NCBI GenBank assembly: GCA_946495655.1
Contig: CAMMDS010000008.1
Span: 1 to 56,424, forward strand
Reading direction: 5' to 3'
Origin: an uncultured Clostridium sp.
GTDB taxonomy: Bacteria > Bacillota > Clostridia > TANB77 > CAG-508
Length of the DNA: 56,424 nt
The notes under the pieces: generated by a model
Told to the model about the DNA's origin: nothing
Databases searched by the model: none
Seen by the model: the letters and a program-made list of their open reading frames with translations, nothing else
Translations under genes and position numbers: made by a program
Shown: one piece after another, positions 43,462 to 52,709 of the stretch
How the letters are laid out: every line of letters begins with the position of its first letter
Numbering within the stretch: position 1 is the first letter of the stretch

Positions 43462-44195
43462 TTATTTTCTTTTATTAAATACCCAACTCATTACATCTTC
43501 ATCATAAGCAAAAAGTCCAAGTCCTGCATGTTCATCTGAAACACCTTGTGAAGAAAAATATTCGTGTTCTTTTACGTCTAACACTAATATTTCATCTATT
43601 TGTTCATTACTTAATCCCTGTTCTTCATAAATTTCATGTAATCTGTTATATGCATTTATTGCTCTTGTAGAGCCATAGTAACTATCGTTTTCTCCGATAA
43701 CTATATATAATGGTGTTTGTGCATTTGCTAATACATTTAAGTCGCCGTCCCATTGACTACTAATAAATAATGCTGCTGTAAATAATTCTGGTCTTTTTCC
43801 TAATACAATAGATAAAGTTTCACCACCACCAGAAGCACCACTGATATATACTCTTGATTCATCTATATTATAATTATTTAAGAAGTATTCTACTAGTGCT
43901 ATATATTATCAATAATAAAACCTCTTTGTTCTGTTGTACCGATTTCAAGAGTTCCTTTCTCGGTTATTTCTTCAGTTTCTCTTTCTTCTGCCATATTATT
44001 TTCTGTTTCTAAAGCGTTCTCCGCATTATTTGTTTCATTTGTAGCTTCTGTGTTGCTTGAAGTCTCTATATTACTACTTGTTATGTTATAGTTGTTTTCT
44101 TCTTCTCCTGAATTATTTTGATTTAAAACATATACCGTAACTAGAATTTCTATTAAAATAATGATTACTAAAATTGTTATTATCCATTTTTTCAT
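43462..44195 (-). pseudogene. Anchored alpha/beta-hydrolase (esterase) gene with internal deletion
   Basis: The 5' part (44195 to about 43904) encodes a membrane helix (IITILVIIILIEILVTVYVLN), an Asn/Thr/Glu-rich linker and GTLEIGTTEQRGFIIDN. The 3' part, in another frame, encodes IALVEYFLNNYNIDESRVYISGASGGGETL (nucleophile GASGG), WDGDL, IGENDSYYG and EHEYF to a stop at 43462. Family members have roughly 100 more residues between these parts, with the first catalytic-fold strands. The junction is at about 43904. The gene is therefore inactivated by deletion. Confidence 0.8.
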
Positions 44196-44410
44196 AATCT
44201 CGTCATCTCCTAAAACATGTTCTTTATTTTGGTTATTAAAGCTCTTTAGTAACTATAATTAACCATATTTATTATAGCAATTCTAATGACTATATGGAAT
44301 ATCAAATATGTTATCGCTGTATTAACTAAAAGTTTAAACTTATTTTCTTTCACACAAATTAGCAAAAAAGAAAAGAGCTTATATGTTTATCTCTTCTCTC
44401 TTAAATTATA

Positions 44411-44687
44411 CTATAACTTTTCTACCCACTCATCCACTTCTTCTTGTGTAGTTAACATTTTATCTCTTTCATTTTCATTTGCTGAAAATAGTAAATCAAG
44501 TTCACCCTTAATATTAGAGTTTGGTAATAGAGTTTTATAGTCATTAAAACAATGTCCTATCCATCCAGCATTTGAAGCTGCCACAATAATGTCTTTTCCA
44601 GATAAATCATAATCTTTTAAAAACTTTTTCATTACAGGGCTTATTCCATACCACCAAGTACAAGTAATTAGGACGATTTTATTATAT
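44411..44687 (-). pseudogene. 5'-truncated flavodoxin gene
   Basis: The frame reads NKIVLITCTWWYGISPVMKKFL then LSGKDIIVAASNAGWIGHCF, the middle and end of a flavodoxin-like protein (compare TWWGGxxP and LSGK in the family). The FMN phosphate loop is missing: coding sequence starts right at the -10 element of a MerR-type promoter, so a deletion has joined promoter and internal codons. An ATG at 44632 could give 73 residues, but without a flavin site. Confidence 0.75.
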
Positions 44688-44717
44688 TTATATCACTTAA
44701 AGTTAACTCTAAGTCAA
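44687..44717 (-). promoter_or_regulatory. MerR-type promoter/operator 2 (flavodoxin remnant)
   Basis: On the minus strand TTGACT, 19 bp, TATAAA, with dyad ACTTAGAGTT/AACTTTAAGT. Almost identical to operators 1 and 3. Confidence 0.85.
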
Positions 44718-44778
44718 TAGTTATCTTCAATTTTATCTATTCTACCAATTCCTATACTATCATTTTCTATATTAAACA

Positions 44779-44812
44779 AATTCAGCCAAAGCTCTAATGC
44801 CTTGACTGAATT
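44779..44812 (-). terminator. Terminator after the NatAB-like operon
   Basis: Minus strand ATTCAGTCAAGGC and GCTTTGGCTGAAT with an ATTAGA loop, then TTTG. Confidence 0.75.
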
Positions 44813-44817
44813 GTATA

Positions 44818-46059
44818 TTAATTATTTTTATCTCTGTAAATTTTAATCATATCTTTTAAGCTCATTTTTGTTCCATAATTTAATATTGCATTAGAATATA
44901 TTTTTATTGCAACTTTTGCAATAATTAATATTGTTACTATTAAAATTGCTAAAGAAATAGCGACTTCTCCTCCGCTTGCAATGCCCATCATTACTCTAAA
45001 AGGCATACAGAAAGGAGATGAAATTGGGAATAATGCTGCAAATAAATTTAAATCACTAGTCGGATTCATCATTGTAAAATATGATAAATAAAATCCGATT
45101 ACAGCAAGTATTGCAACAGGAGTATTCGCTGATTGTATATCTTCAGGTTTCCCAACAGTTGAACCTGTTAACGCATATAATAGTGCATAAGTGCTATATC
45201 CTAATATAAAGTAAACAATAGTTATAATTGCTAGATATGGTGTCATTTGCGACATATCTAGAATAGATTCTAATGTACCTGGTTGTAAAAATAGTTTAGC
45301 AGATATTAATGCTATCGCAACAAATACACATACTTGTATTAATCCTACCAATCCAATGCCAATTGTTTTTCCTAATACAATAGTCTTTGGAGATGTAGAA
45401 GTTACCAATGTCTCCATTATTTTAGAAGTTTTCTCTGTTGTAATAGAACTAGATACTTGATATGCACAGAAATAAATTGCATAGAATAATACTAGAGATA
45501 ATATCATCATTGCAAAAACATTTCCAGTAACCTTTCTCTCTTCTGTTTGTTCTATACTATATTCAAAATTTGGTGTCAAACTCTGCAGTTGTTCTTCTGT
45601 TAATCCAAGTTTTGATATTTGTAAATTTGTATAAATTGTATTGATTCCTTCCATTAAGCTTTGAGGCATACTATCCATCATTGTCATATCTTTTACTATA
45701 TATCTTAATTTATATGTTCCTTCATTTTCTTCTATTATTATTGCTTGATCTATTTCCTCATTATCAATTTTCTCTTTTACATCTTCAAATGTTAAGTTCT
45801 CATTTGTAGTCTCAACTTCATAACCCAAATCCATGTTATTTAGTGTATCTAAGCTGCCTTCAAAAAGATTTGTACTGTCAACAATTAATAATTTTTCATT
45901 ACTACCACTAGATGAATCATCTGTAAATAAATTCATTATATTTTGTATATTAAATCCTAATATGATAATTAATATAATAATTAATGTTGATATTATGAAT
46001 GACTTTCTTTTTACCATATCTTTTATTGTAAATGCTATTACTGTTTTTAAATTCTTCAT
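44818..46059 (-). CDS. ABC-2 family permease (NatB-like)
   Basis: 413 residues: one N-terminal helix (FIISTLIIILIIILGFNI), a large outer domain (about 50-180), then five helices from 185 on. LVTSTSPKTIVLGKTIGIGLVGL is the conserved cytoplasmic coupling stretch of NatB/YhaP exporters. Two bases from the ATPase gene. Exports Na+ or an antimicrobial in relatives; unknown here. Confidence 0.9.
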   Translation of the reverse strand: MKNLKTVIAFTIKDMVKRKSFIISTLIIILIIILGFNIQNIMNLFTDDSSSGSNEKLLIVDSTNLFEGSLDTLNNMDLGYEVETTNENLTFEDVKEKIDNEEIDQAIIIEENEGTYKLRYIVKDMTMMDSMPQSLMEGINTIYTNLQISKLGLTEEQLQSLTPNFEYSIEQTEERKVTGNVFAMMILSLVLFYAIYFCAYQVSSSITTEKTSKIMETLVTSTSPKTIVLGKTIGIGLVGLIQVCVFVAIALISAKLFLQPGTLESILDMSQMTPYLAIITIVYFILGYSTYALLYALTGSTVGKPEDIQSANTPVAILAVIGFYLSYFTMMNPTSDLNLFAALFPISSPFCMPFRVMMGIASGGEVAISLAILIVTILIIAKVAIKIYSNAILNYGTKMSLKDMIKIYRDKNN

Positions 46060-46061
46060 CT

Positions 46062-46952
46062 TTATTCACCCACCTTTTCTATAAAAATATCATTCAATGT
46101 TGGTTTCTTGATTTCGAATTTATTTACCAATATTTTATTTGCGATTATTTTCTCTAATAACTGGTGAGCTTTTTCCTCAGAATCTATTTTAATAGAATAT
46201 TCATTATTTTTAGAAAATTCAATATCCATATCCAATTCATTAATGTATCCATCTATATTTTTATCAGTTACTATTTCTAATTTATTAGCTTTATATCCTT
46301 CTTTTATTTCTTTTAAATTTCCTTTAAGTACTGTTTTTCCTTTATTTAATATTAATATATCTGTACAAAATTCTTCAATAGAGGCCATTTGATGACTTGA
46401 CATGATAATGTATTTACCTTGATTTACTAATTCTATAATAACATTTTTCAAGATTTCTGTATTTACTGGGTCTAATCCACTAAATGGTTCGTCTAGCACT
46501 ATTAGTTCTGGATCATGAATAATTGCTGTCATGAACTGAATCTTCTGTTGATTACCTTTTGATAATTTCTCTGCTGGCATAGGTAAATACTCTTCTACTT
46601 TCAAAACTTTTGCCCATTTATTTATTGCTTCATTTGCATCTGTTTTATTCATTCCTTTTAGATTTGCAAAATACATTAATTGGTCTTGTATTTTTGTTTT
46701 TGGATATACACCCCTTTCTTCTGGTAAATATCCAAAGTTAACTGTTTTTCTTTCTACTTGTTTTCCATTCCAAGTAATTTCTCCAGTATCTTTTTTTATA
46801 ATTCCTAATAACATTCTAATAGTCGTAGTTTTGCCAGCACCATTTGTTCCAAGTAAGCCAAATACTCCTGGTTTATCCACTTCAAAAGAAATGTTATCTA
46901 CTGCTTGTTTTCCAACAAACGTTTTTGAAACATTTTCTAATTTTAGTCCCAT
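46062..46952 (-). CDS. ABC transporter ATP-binding protein (NatA-like)
   Basis: 296 residues: Walker A GTNGAGKTTT, signature KLSKGNQQKIQ, Walker B LIVLDEPFSGLDP, H-loop SSHQ. The C-terminal extension with ENPTLNDIFIEKVGE-type ending (KPTLNDIFIEKV) is typical of NatA/YhaQ. Operon with the permease. Confidence 0.94.
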   Translation of the reverse strand: MGLKLENVSKTFVGKQAVDNISFEVDKPGVFGLLGTNGAGKTTTIRMLLGIIKKDTGEITWNGKQVERKTVNFGYLPEERGVYPKTKIQDQLMYFANLKGMNKTDANEAINKWAKVLKVEEYLPMPAEKLSKGNQQKIQFMTAIIHDPELIVLDEPFSGLDPVNTEILKNVIIELVNQGKYIIMSSHQMASIEEFCTDILILNKGKTVLKGNLKEIKEGYKANKLEIVTDKNIDGYINELDMDIEFSKNNEYSIKIDSEEKAHQLLEKIIANKILVNKFEIKKPTLNDIFIEKVGE

Positions 46953-47096
46953 TTTTATCCCCTTTCATTTTTACTTTATTATATTATAATCATGCCTCAG
47001 ATATATTACCATATGTTTCAAGAAAAGGAAAGCAGTTTTCTAAATTTATTGTTTTTATTATTTTTTATTGTTTATACTTAATTGTTTTATAATAAT

Positions 47097-47145
47097 AAAA
47101 TATCTGAAAGTAATAAATAATTCTTATTTTACCTTTCAGATATTT
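47097..47145 (-). terminator. Terminator after tyrS
   Basis: AAATATCTGAAAG and CTTTCAGATATTT, with a loop of about 22 bases and TTATTATT following on the minus strand. Confidence 0.7.
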
Positions 47146-47156
47146 ATTTAAAGCTA

Positions 47157-48320
47157 TTAATTAATTATTTTTTTAAACCTATTTTTTCCAAACTGTACTA
47201 TTTTTCCTTCATGAATTTTTATTACTTGATTTATGTTGTTAATAACTTCTCCATCTATTTTCACACCATTGCCTAAAATCATTCTTTTTGCTTCACTTTT
47301 AGAGCTTGCAAAGCCAATTTTTACTAGTAAATCACAAATAGCAATTTCTTTTTCATTCACTTTTATCTCTTCCACATTCTCCGGTATTTCTCCTTTTGCA
47401 ATATTCATATACCTTTCTTTTACATTTTCAAATTCATTTACATTATCATACATTTTTAGCAATTCTTTTGCAAATGTCATATGTGCTTCTCGTATATCTC
47501 CACTCATTATTTCATCAATTTCATTAGTTGATAAATCAGTTGCAAGTTCAAAATATTGTCTTAAAACATCATCTGGTATTTTCATGCTTTTTTCAAACTT
47601 TTCAAATGGTGAATCAGTAAGCCCTATATAATTATCTAAAGATTTACTCATTTTTTCTTTACCATCTAAACCAACTAACAATGGAAATGTCATTACAACT
47701 TGGCTCTCTTGTCCATAATCTTTTTGTAATTCTCTACCAACTAGCAAATTAAAGGTTTGGTCTGTTCCTCCTATCTCTATATCTGTTTTTAATTCTACAG
47801 AATCATATCCTTGCATTAAAGGATACAATAATTCATGCATAGAAAGAGGTAAATTATTTTCAAATCTATTTTTGAAATCATCTCTCTCCATAATCCTTGC
47901 TACAGTATATTTACTTGTTAACTTTATCACATCTTCAAAATTCATTTTAGATAACCATTCAGAATTAAATGCTATCCTTGTTTTATTTTTATCTAATATT
48001 TTTGTTGCTTGCTCTAGATATGTTTCTGCTGATTTTCTAGTTTGTTCAAATGTTAATGCTGGCCTTGTTTTGTTTTTACCAGATGGATCTCCAATCATTC
48101 CTGTAAAATCCCCAACAACAAAAACCACTTCATGTCCCATATCTTGAAATTGTTTTAATACTCTTAAAACTACACTATGACCTATGTGTAAATCTGGTCT
48201 TGATGGATCTGCTCCTAACTTAATTGTTAGTTTTCTTCCACTATTCATTTTTCTATCTAAATCTTCTTCTGAAAAGATTTGCACTGCTTTTCTTTTTATT
48301 ATTTCTAAATTATTATTCAT
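47157..48320 (-). CDS. tyrS: Tyrosyl-tRNA synthetase
   Basis: 387 residues, class I synthetase. HIGH motif in LHIGHSVVLRVLKQF, KMSKS in KEKMSKSLDNYIG, and a C-terminal S4 RNA-binding domain (ASSKSEAKRMILGNGVKIDGE). It charges tRNA-Tyr. Controlled by the T-box upstream; a small ORF (48337-48426) lies between. Confidence 0.97.
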   Translation of the reverse strand: MNNNLEIIKRKAVQIFSEEDLDRKMNSGRKLTIKLGADPSRPDLHIGHSVVLRVLKQFQDMGHEVVFVVGDFTGMIGDPSGKNKTRPALTFEQTRKSAETYLEQATKILDKNKTRIAFNSEWLSKMNFEDVIKLTSKYTVARIMERDDFKNRFENNLPLSMHELLYPLMQGYDSVELKTDIEIGGTDQTFNLLVGRELQKDYGQESQVVMTFPLLVGLDGKEKMSKSLDNYIGLTDSPFEKFEKSMKIPDDVLRQYFELATDLSTNEIDEIMSGDIREAHMTFAKELLKMYDNVNEFENVKERYMNIAKGEIPENVEEIKVNEKEIAICDLLVKIGFASSKSEAKRMILGNGVKIDGEVINNINQVIKIHEGKIVQFGKNRFKKIIN

Positions 48321-48336
48321 ATTTTTCCCTTTCTTT

Positions 48337-48426
48337 CTAAACTAAATCTCTTTCTTGTTTCATAAAATATGAATTTTCGTAGAAAAACCCATCGATTATT
48401 GTTTTCATTATAAACCACTGGGTCAT
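48337..48426 (-). CDS. Small ORF between T-box and tyrS (29 residues)
   Basis: ATG at 48426 behind a consensus SD (GGAGG, 7 bases). The peptide begins MTQWFIMKTIIDG and ends KQERDLV, rich in aromatic residues and with two Tyr codons (TAC and TAT). It lies 3' of the T-box terminator, so it is made only in readthrough transcripts, and stops 16 bases before tyrS. It might be a translated leader that couples ribosome entry to tyrS, or a chance small protein. The SD is stronger than that of tyrS itself. Confidence 0.55.
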   Translation of the reverse strand: MTQWFIMKTIIDGFFYENSYFMKQERDLV

Positions 48427-48491
48427 AGCATCACCTCCTTAAAATTTCAAACAAATAGATATTATTTTGCTTTTTATTAATCAAATACATA

Positions 48492-48700
48492 AAAGCCAAT
48501 TCATCCATTAAAGGACGAATTGGCTCCGTTGTACCACCTTTATTCACAATATTAAATATTGCCTCATTTATGCTTATCGTAGCTATACGTTAGTTATTAT
48601 AAGAAGTGTAATTCAAATTTTATATACTGATAATTTCCACCATTCATTATCTCTCTATTAGTTACTATAAAATTCTACTTTGATTTCTTTTTAAAACACA
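48492..48700 (-). promoter_or_regulatory. T-box leader, tyrosine specifier
   Basis: On the minus strand: Stem I with AGAGAGATAATGAATGG and the specifier loop GAATTACAC (codon UAC, Tyr) at about 48606-48614; then AATAAAGGTGGTACAACGG, the T-box sequence whose TGGT bulge pairs with the tRNA ACCA end; then a terminator AGCCAATTCGTCC/GGATGAATTGGCT followed by TTTTAT (48493-48524). Uncharged tRNA-Tyr should favour the antiterminator and tyrS expression. Confidence 0.9.
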
Positions 48701-48753
48701 ACTAAATTGAATTGTTAATATTTTATCCTATTCTCAAGTAAAAATCAATATTT

Positions 48754-49023
48754 TTATTTATCATATATATCTCTTCTATGTCCTACATCTAGGACTAAAA
48801 CAATAATTTCTTTATCTTGTATCTCACATATTACTCTATAATCACCTATGCGATATCTCCATTGACCAGCTCTACTCTCTACTAAACCCTTTCCATGTAT
48901 TCTAGGATTTTCACATCCTTCTATATTTTTTTCCAACCAACCAATTATTAGAGCTGAGATACGCTTATCCATTTTTTTTAACTGTTTTTTTGCTCTTTCG
49001 GTAAATACTACTTTATATTTCAC
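48754..49023 (-). CDS. RelE/ParE-family toxin
   Basis: 89 residues: YKVVFTERAKKQLKKMDKRISALIIGWL, then GKGLVESRAGQWRYRIGDYRVICEIQDKEIIVLVLDVGHRRDIY, a typical RelE fold ending. Such toxins cleave mRNA on the ribosome. Its start overlaps the antitoxin stop by one base. Confidence 0.93.
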   Translation of the reverse strand: MKYKVVFTERAKKQLKKMDKRISALIIGWLEKNIEGCENPRIHGKGLVESRAGQWRYRIGDYRVICEIQDKEIIVLVLDVGHRRDIYDK

Positions 49024-49250
49024 TATAATCCCAACTCCTCTTTTATCTCTTTCATTGTATATTTTTTAGGATTTTTGTTGAATTCTTTAATAGCTTTATT
49101 GTAGCATTCTAAATCATATTCATCTTCTATTTTTTCTAATACAGCATTTCTAATTAAATCTGATAATGAAATATTGTTCATTTCTGCATATGCTTTTATT
49201 AACTCTGTATCTTTATCACTTAATCTTACTGAAATAGTCATATTGCTCAA
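49023..49250 (-). CDS. DUF6290/RelB-like antitoxin
   Basis: 75 residues: an N-terminal ribbon-helix-helix (TISVRLSDKDTELIKAYAEMNNISLSDLIRNAV), then a toxin-binding tail. First gene of the pair and likely autorepressor. Confidence 0.92.
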   Translation of the reverse strand: MSNMTISVRLSDKDTELIKAYAEMNNISLSDLIRNAVLEKIEDEYDLECYNKAIKEFNKNPKKYTMKEIKEELGL

Positions 49251-49405
49251 CTCCTCTCTGTTATTATTGTACTACATTGTATTACTTTTTGTCAATATTA
49301 TTATACTATTATTTATAGAATTTCGTGATTTATTCTAAAATTAAATATTAATTTAAATCATTTATTAACATATTAATATTCTCATCATACTATCATTTAT
49401 TACTA

Positions 49406-49838
49406 TTAAAGATTATAACTTATATCAATAAGTTCATATATTTTTTCTATCTCCACACTTCCATCAAGAATAATAGTAATCCAGTGTTTTTTATTCATGT
49501 GATAACCAAAAAAATATTTTTCATTATCTACTATTTCTTCTATATTCTCTGGTAACATTTTCAAATCTATAATATCCACTATTTCATCACTATTTAAACC
49601 AAGTTTATTCTTTGAAACCATTAATAAAGCAGTATTCATCATTAGATATTAAATCTATCACTTTAAAGTCTAATTTGCCTTTTTCATCAAAAACAAGTAT
49701 TATTTCATATTCATTTTCAATTAATACCTCTTTATATTCATATTGATTTTCTTTTTTTACAAAGCCATATTCTATCAATTTTTGAAAATCTATTTTTCTA
49801 TTTTTTAATAAATTATATACTTCTTCCATTTTTGGCAC
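49406..49838 (-). pseudogene. MmcQ/YjbR-like gene split by a frameshift
   Basis: The 5' frame (49838-49605) gives MPKMEEVYNLLKNRKIDFQK to LISNDEYCF; the 3' frame (to 49406) gives TALLMVSKNKLGLNSDEIVDII then KKHWITIILDG and a SY.L end, the YjbR C terminus. The family reads DEYTxxxV, so one base seems missing near 49628. Unlike the DGR frame breaks, no CGG is present. Either a real pseudogene or a sequencing indel. Confidence 0.75.
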
Positions 49839-49863
49839 TCCTAAAAAATTTGTCTATTCACTT

Positions 49864-50337
49864 TTAACCAAAATATTTTATTGTAGTATGTTTTACTTTA
49901 TCGTTTTCATCAAAAATTACATTAAGCCAACACCCATAAGAACTATCGAAAATAATAGCCTTATTAAAGAAAAATAATCCTCTATCCATACTTCCCGCAT
50001 CGTATCTATATACTTCGTTATCTTCCTTTCCATCATATTTGTCCATTGGTTCTCCTAATAATTCAACAACTTGCTCTTTCGTCAATCCTATAAGACTTTG
50101 ATTATCATTAATTTCATTCATCTCTGCACATAAATCATCAGGTCTTTCATCTTTAATATTGAACAATATTATACATACACAAAGTATAATACTTATAATT
50201 ATTAAGATTTTAAATTTCTTGCTTTTTATCTTCTCCGTTGTTATTAGCGATATTATTATGGCTGCTATTATCGCACACATTATATATGGCATGAATATTG
50301 CTAGAATTAATTCTAAAAATAAAATAATGCCCATCAT
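49864..50337 (-). CDS. Membrane protein with SmpA/OmlA-like domain
   Basis: 157 residues: two helices (IILFLELILAIFMPYIMCAIIAAIIISLI and FKILIIISIILCVCIILF), then an outer domain with LIGLTKEQVVELLGEPMDKYDG and VYRYDAG. The LxGxTxxxVxxLLGEP motif is shared with small outer-envelope lipoproteins. SD GGGG just ahead, within the TAATTTGTAAGGGG sequence that recurs before nearby genes. Confidence 0.65.
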   Translation of the reverse strand: MMGIILFLELILAIFMPYIMCAIIAAIIISLITTEKIKSKKFKILIIISIILCVCIILFNIKDERPDDLCAEMNEINDNQSLIGLTKEQVVELLGEPMDKYDGKEDNEVYRYDAGSMDRGLFFFNKAIIFDSSYGCWLNVIFDENDKVKHTTIKYFG

Positions 50338-50382
50338 TATCCCCTTACAAATTACTATTTCTATTTATATTATCATAAAAAA

Positions 50383-50418
50383 ACAAATTACTCCATACTT
50401 TCGTCTAAAGTAATTTGT
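50383..50418. terminator. Terminator hairpin of the AAATTACTCTATA family
   Basis: ACAAATTACTCCATACTTT and its mirror AAAGTAATTTGT, just 3' of the 50429 gene. Confidence 0.75.
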
Positions 50419-50428
50419 TAAATGAATT

Positions 50429-51670
50429 TTATTCATCTATTTTTATTACATCTATTTCATAGATTTGACAAGGATATGTTTCAAGTATCATTCCTGTATA
50501 AAATACTTCTACTCTATCTCCTACCATATATTTTGATGTGTCCTCTACACTAACCCAAACCGCATCTCCAATTTTTTTATCTTCCGATTTCATTAAAAGT
50601 ATATCGTTCTTTACATCAGTAACTTCACCTATAAATGATGGTGCTGTATCATAAGTTGTAGAATCTTTTGAGTAACTTGCTACAAGTAATGGCTTGTATT
50701 CTTTTGTGTTTGAATCATAATCTATAACTCCTTGTAACACTAATCCTATATTGATTAAATTATTATCTTCTATCAAATCTATTGTATAAATACTACTTGG
50801 AATATCATCATAAGTTGTTACTTTTGTATCTGCTCCAAACGCATCTCTAGTGTTATCATAAGTTAATATATATCCATAATCTTCTTTATATTCCAAATCT
50901 GTAATAATTGGATCTCCCTCATTTGTATATTTTACAACTCTTATGAAGTCTGATTGCCTATTTTCGTTATTCGAATTTGTATTTGTAATAAATGAATCTA
51001 ATTTACTCTTATTAAATACTGCATTGTATGATATTACTACACAACCATCTTTTATGGCTTGTTGAATTGGATATTCTTGTGGTATTTCGTCTAATAATTT
51101 TTGTTCATCTATATTATTTTCTATAATGTCTTCAATAGATTTTAGTTCTACCTCTGTTATATCTGCTTGTTTATCCCCTTTTTCAATTGCATTGCAATCT
51201 TGCTTTACCATAAAATGCTCTTCATCATTTATTATAATTTCATAACTATAAATTCCATTCCACAATTCTCCGTCATATGTAAATCCATTTAAAATTCGTT
51301 TTATTGCAATTGCATCATCACTTGTTATTGTGATACTTGGTATATTATTATAACCTTTTACTATTACTTTTGTATTTGATAATTCTTCTGTATATTTATT
51401 ATATTCATTTTCAAAATCTTCATATTTCATAAACCAAGATCCAATTTTAATTTCGTCATATCCATTTAGCATATTAAAGTCAATAACCTTGTATCCAAGT
51501 CCAAAATATTCTACTGTTCCACCATCCATAATAGTTCCTGCCGGATTATGAATACAAAATATTGGTTTTTCTTGTCTTTGTACTCTACTATAATCAACTA
51601 CAAAAAATATTAATCCTAAAATTATTATTACTCCTAATATAATAAGTAATATCTTTATCCCCTTTTTCAT
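50429..51670 (-). CDS. Membrane-anchored extracytoplasmic protein, unknown
   Basis: 413 residues from ATG 51670 (AAAGGTGG ahead). MKKGIKILLIILGVIIILGLIFFVVDY is the anchor; the outer domain opens EKPIFCIHN and EYFGLGYKVIDFN, like 27376-28296. Later segments include SITITSDDAIAIKRIL and an OB-like end (GDRVEVFYTGMILETYPCQIYEIDVIKID) shared with 27376. The function is unknown. A remnant of an ECF sigma tail lies upstream, matching the gene order at 17456-19556. Confidence 0.65.
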   Translation of the reverse strand: MKKGIKILLIILGVIIILGLIFFVVDYSRVQRQEKPIFCIHNPAGTIMDGGTVEYFGLGYKVIDFNMLNGYDEIKIGSWFMKYEDFENEYNKYTEELSNTKVIVKGYNNIPSITITSDDAIAIKRILNGFTYDGELWNGIYSYEIIINDEEHFMVKQDCNAIEKGDKQADITEVELKSIEDIIENNIDEQKLLDEIPQEYPIQQAIKDGCVVISYNAVFNKSKLDSFITNTNSNNENRQSDFIRVVKYTNEGDPIITDLEYKEDYGYILTYDNTRDAFGADTKVTTYDDIPSSIYTIDLIEDNNLINIGLVLQGVIDYDSNTKEYKPLLVASYSKDSTTYDTAPSFIGEVTDVKNDILLMKSEDKKIGDAVWVSVEDTSKYMVGDRVEVFYTGMILETYPCQIYEIDVIKIDE

Positions 51671-51694
51671 TCTTACCACCTTTTTCCTTCCTAC

Positions 51695-51790
51695 TATTTA
51701 GACACATTTTTGTGTGCTTTTTGTTGGTGTTTTACAAAAACAATTGTAAAAATTATAGTAGAAACTAAAAATACTCCTGATAATTATCTT
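51695..51790 (-). pseudogene. Remnant of a sigma-membrane protein C terminus
   Basis: The minus frame reads FTIVFVKHQQKAHKNVSK and stop, close to the end of the sigma factor at 18663 (VFLVIFVKHQQNKKKKVSK). The rest of the gene is not recognisable; 51790-52068 holds only short broken frames (for example KMNAISRKGIKIVYVENKD). It shows that the sigma/anchored-protein pair was once duplicated here. Confidence 0.6.
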
Positions 51791-52068
51791 TATTTTCTAC
51801 GTACACAATTTTAATACCTTTTCTACTTATTGCATTCATTTTAAAGAAGATAGCTTCTTCGCTTCTTTCATTAAAGAATCTATTTCTTCATCTGCTATAT
51901 CTTCATTGTTTGCTTTTATTTCTTTTCTTCTTATCTTTTTCTTTGGCTTTTATCAATAAGTTGACATTTTTAATATAAACATTATATGCCATTTTCCAGT
52001 TTCTTACATGATGATATAAACTTATATATAGAGAAAAATATATAATTGTTATTACAAAATTATAGTAA
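51791..52068. other. Decayed region
   Basis: About 280 bases without an intact gene. Short minus-strand frames (EAIFFKMNAISRKGIKI) suggest decayed coding sequence, and no RNA structure stands out. Confidence 0.3.
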
Positions 52069-52386
52069 TTATTCATAAGATAATACTAAGTTCTCTCTTT
52101 TTATTATTACACAGTAATATCCATTATTTACAACATTTTGCTCACATTTTTTGTATCTTTTATTTGGAATCTCCTCATATGTTGATTTTAATACTTCTTT
52201 ATATTCCTCACTCCATTTTTTAAAATATTCTTCAGTACCAATTTCTTCTTTAAATTCATATATGGCACAAGCCAAATTTTTCAAATGATATATAGTAATT
52301 ATATACTCTTTCATTCCAATTACTTCACAACTTATTTTAGTGTAATTAGGAGGATCAAATTTATAACCTAATTTTTCTATTTTCAA
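52069..52386 (-). CDS. Hypothetical small protein
   Basis: About 105 residues if started at TTG 52386, which has AGAGGTG 8 bases ahead; longer frames translate the upstream hairpin. Seen: KLGYKFDPPNYTKISCEVIGMKEYIITIYHLKNLACAIYEFKEEIG, then KWSEEYKEVLKSTYEEIPNKRY. No family recognised. Soluble and mixed alpha/beta. Confidence 0.5.
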   Translation of the reverse strand: MKIEKLGYKFDPPNYTKISCEVIGMKEYIITIYHLKNLACAIYEFKEEIGTEEYFKKWSEEYKEVLKSTYEEIPNKRYKKCEQNVVNNGYYCVIIKRENLVLSYE

Positions 52387-52401
52387 TATAAGTTCACCTC
52401 T

Positions 52402-52441
52402 ACAAATTACTACTTTTATAAATTTCAAAATTGTAATTTGT
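52402..52441. repeat. Hairpin with embedded SD (ACAAATTAC/GTAATTTGT)
   Basis: ACAAATTAC (52402-52410) mirrors GTAATTTGT (52433-52441). On the minus strand the second arm reads GTAATTTGTAGAGG, so the hairpin ends right at the SD of the 52069 gene. Similar GTAATTTGTARRGG sequences precede 49864, 52441 and 55407. Confidence 0.6.
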
Positions 52442-52686
52442 TATTTCATATATTTTACTTTAATTATTATTCCAATCAATAAAAATGCTCCAACAATAAT
52501 TATAAGTATTCCACCTAATAAAGATTCTTTCAATAATACAATTCCCAATATTATTATTCCCAATATTATACTTATAAGTATTAAAGAAATTATAATTCTT
52601 ATCCATTTAGGAACTTTTTGGTTAGGTAACATTTCTATATTTCCACTAACTATTAAATCTAATAAGATCTCAATAAGATTATCCAT
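52441..52686 (-). CDS. Small membrane protein
   Basis: 81 residues from ATG 52686 (MDNLIEILLDLIVSGNIEML), with AGAGG ahead. Two membrane helices: IRIIISLILISIILGIIILGIVLL and GGILIIIVGAFLLIGIII. Unknown function; many clostridia have such small two-helix proteins. Confidence 0.6.
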   Translation of the reverse strand: MDNLIEILLDLIVSGNIEMLPNQKVPKWIRIIISLILISIILGIIILGIVLLKESLLGGILIIIVGAFLLIGIIIKVKYMK

Positions 52687-52709
52687 AAATAAATTTCCTC
52701 TACAAATCA

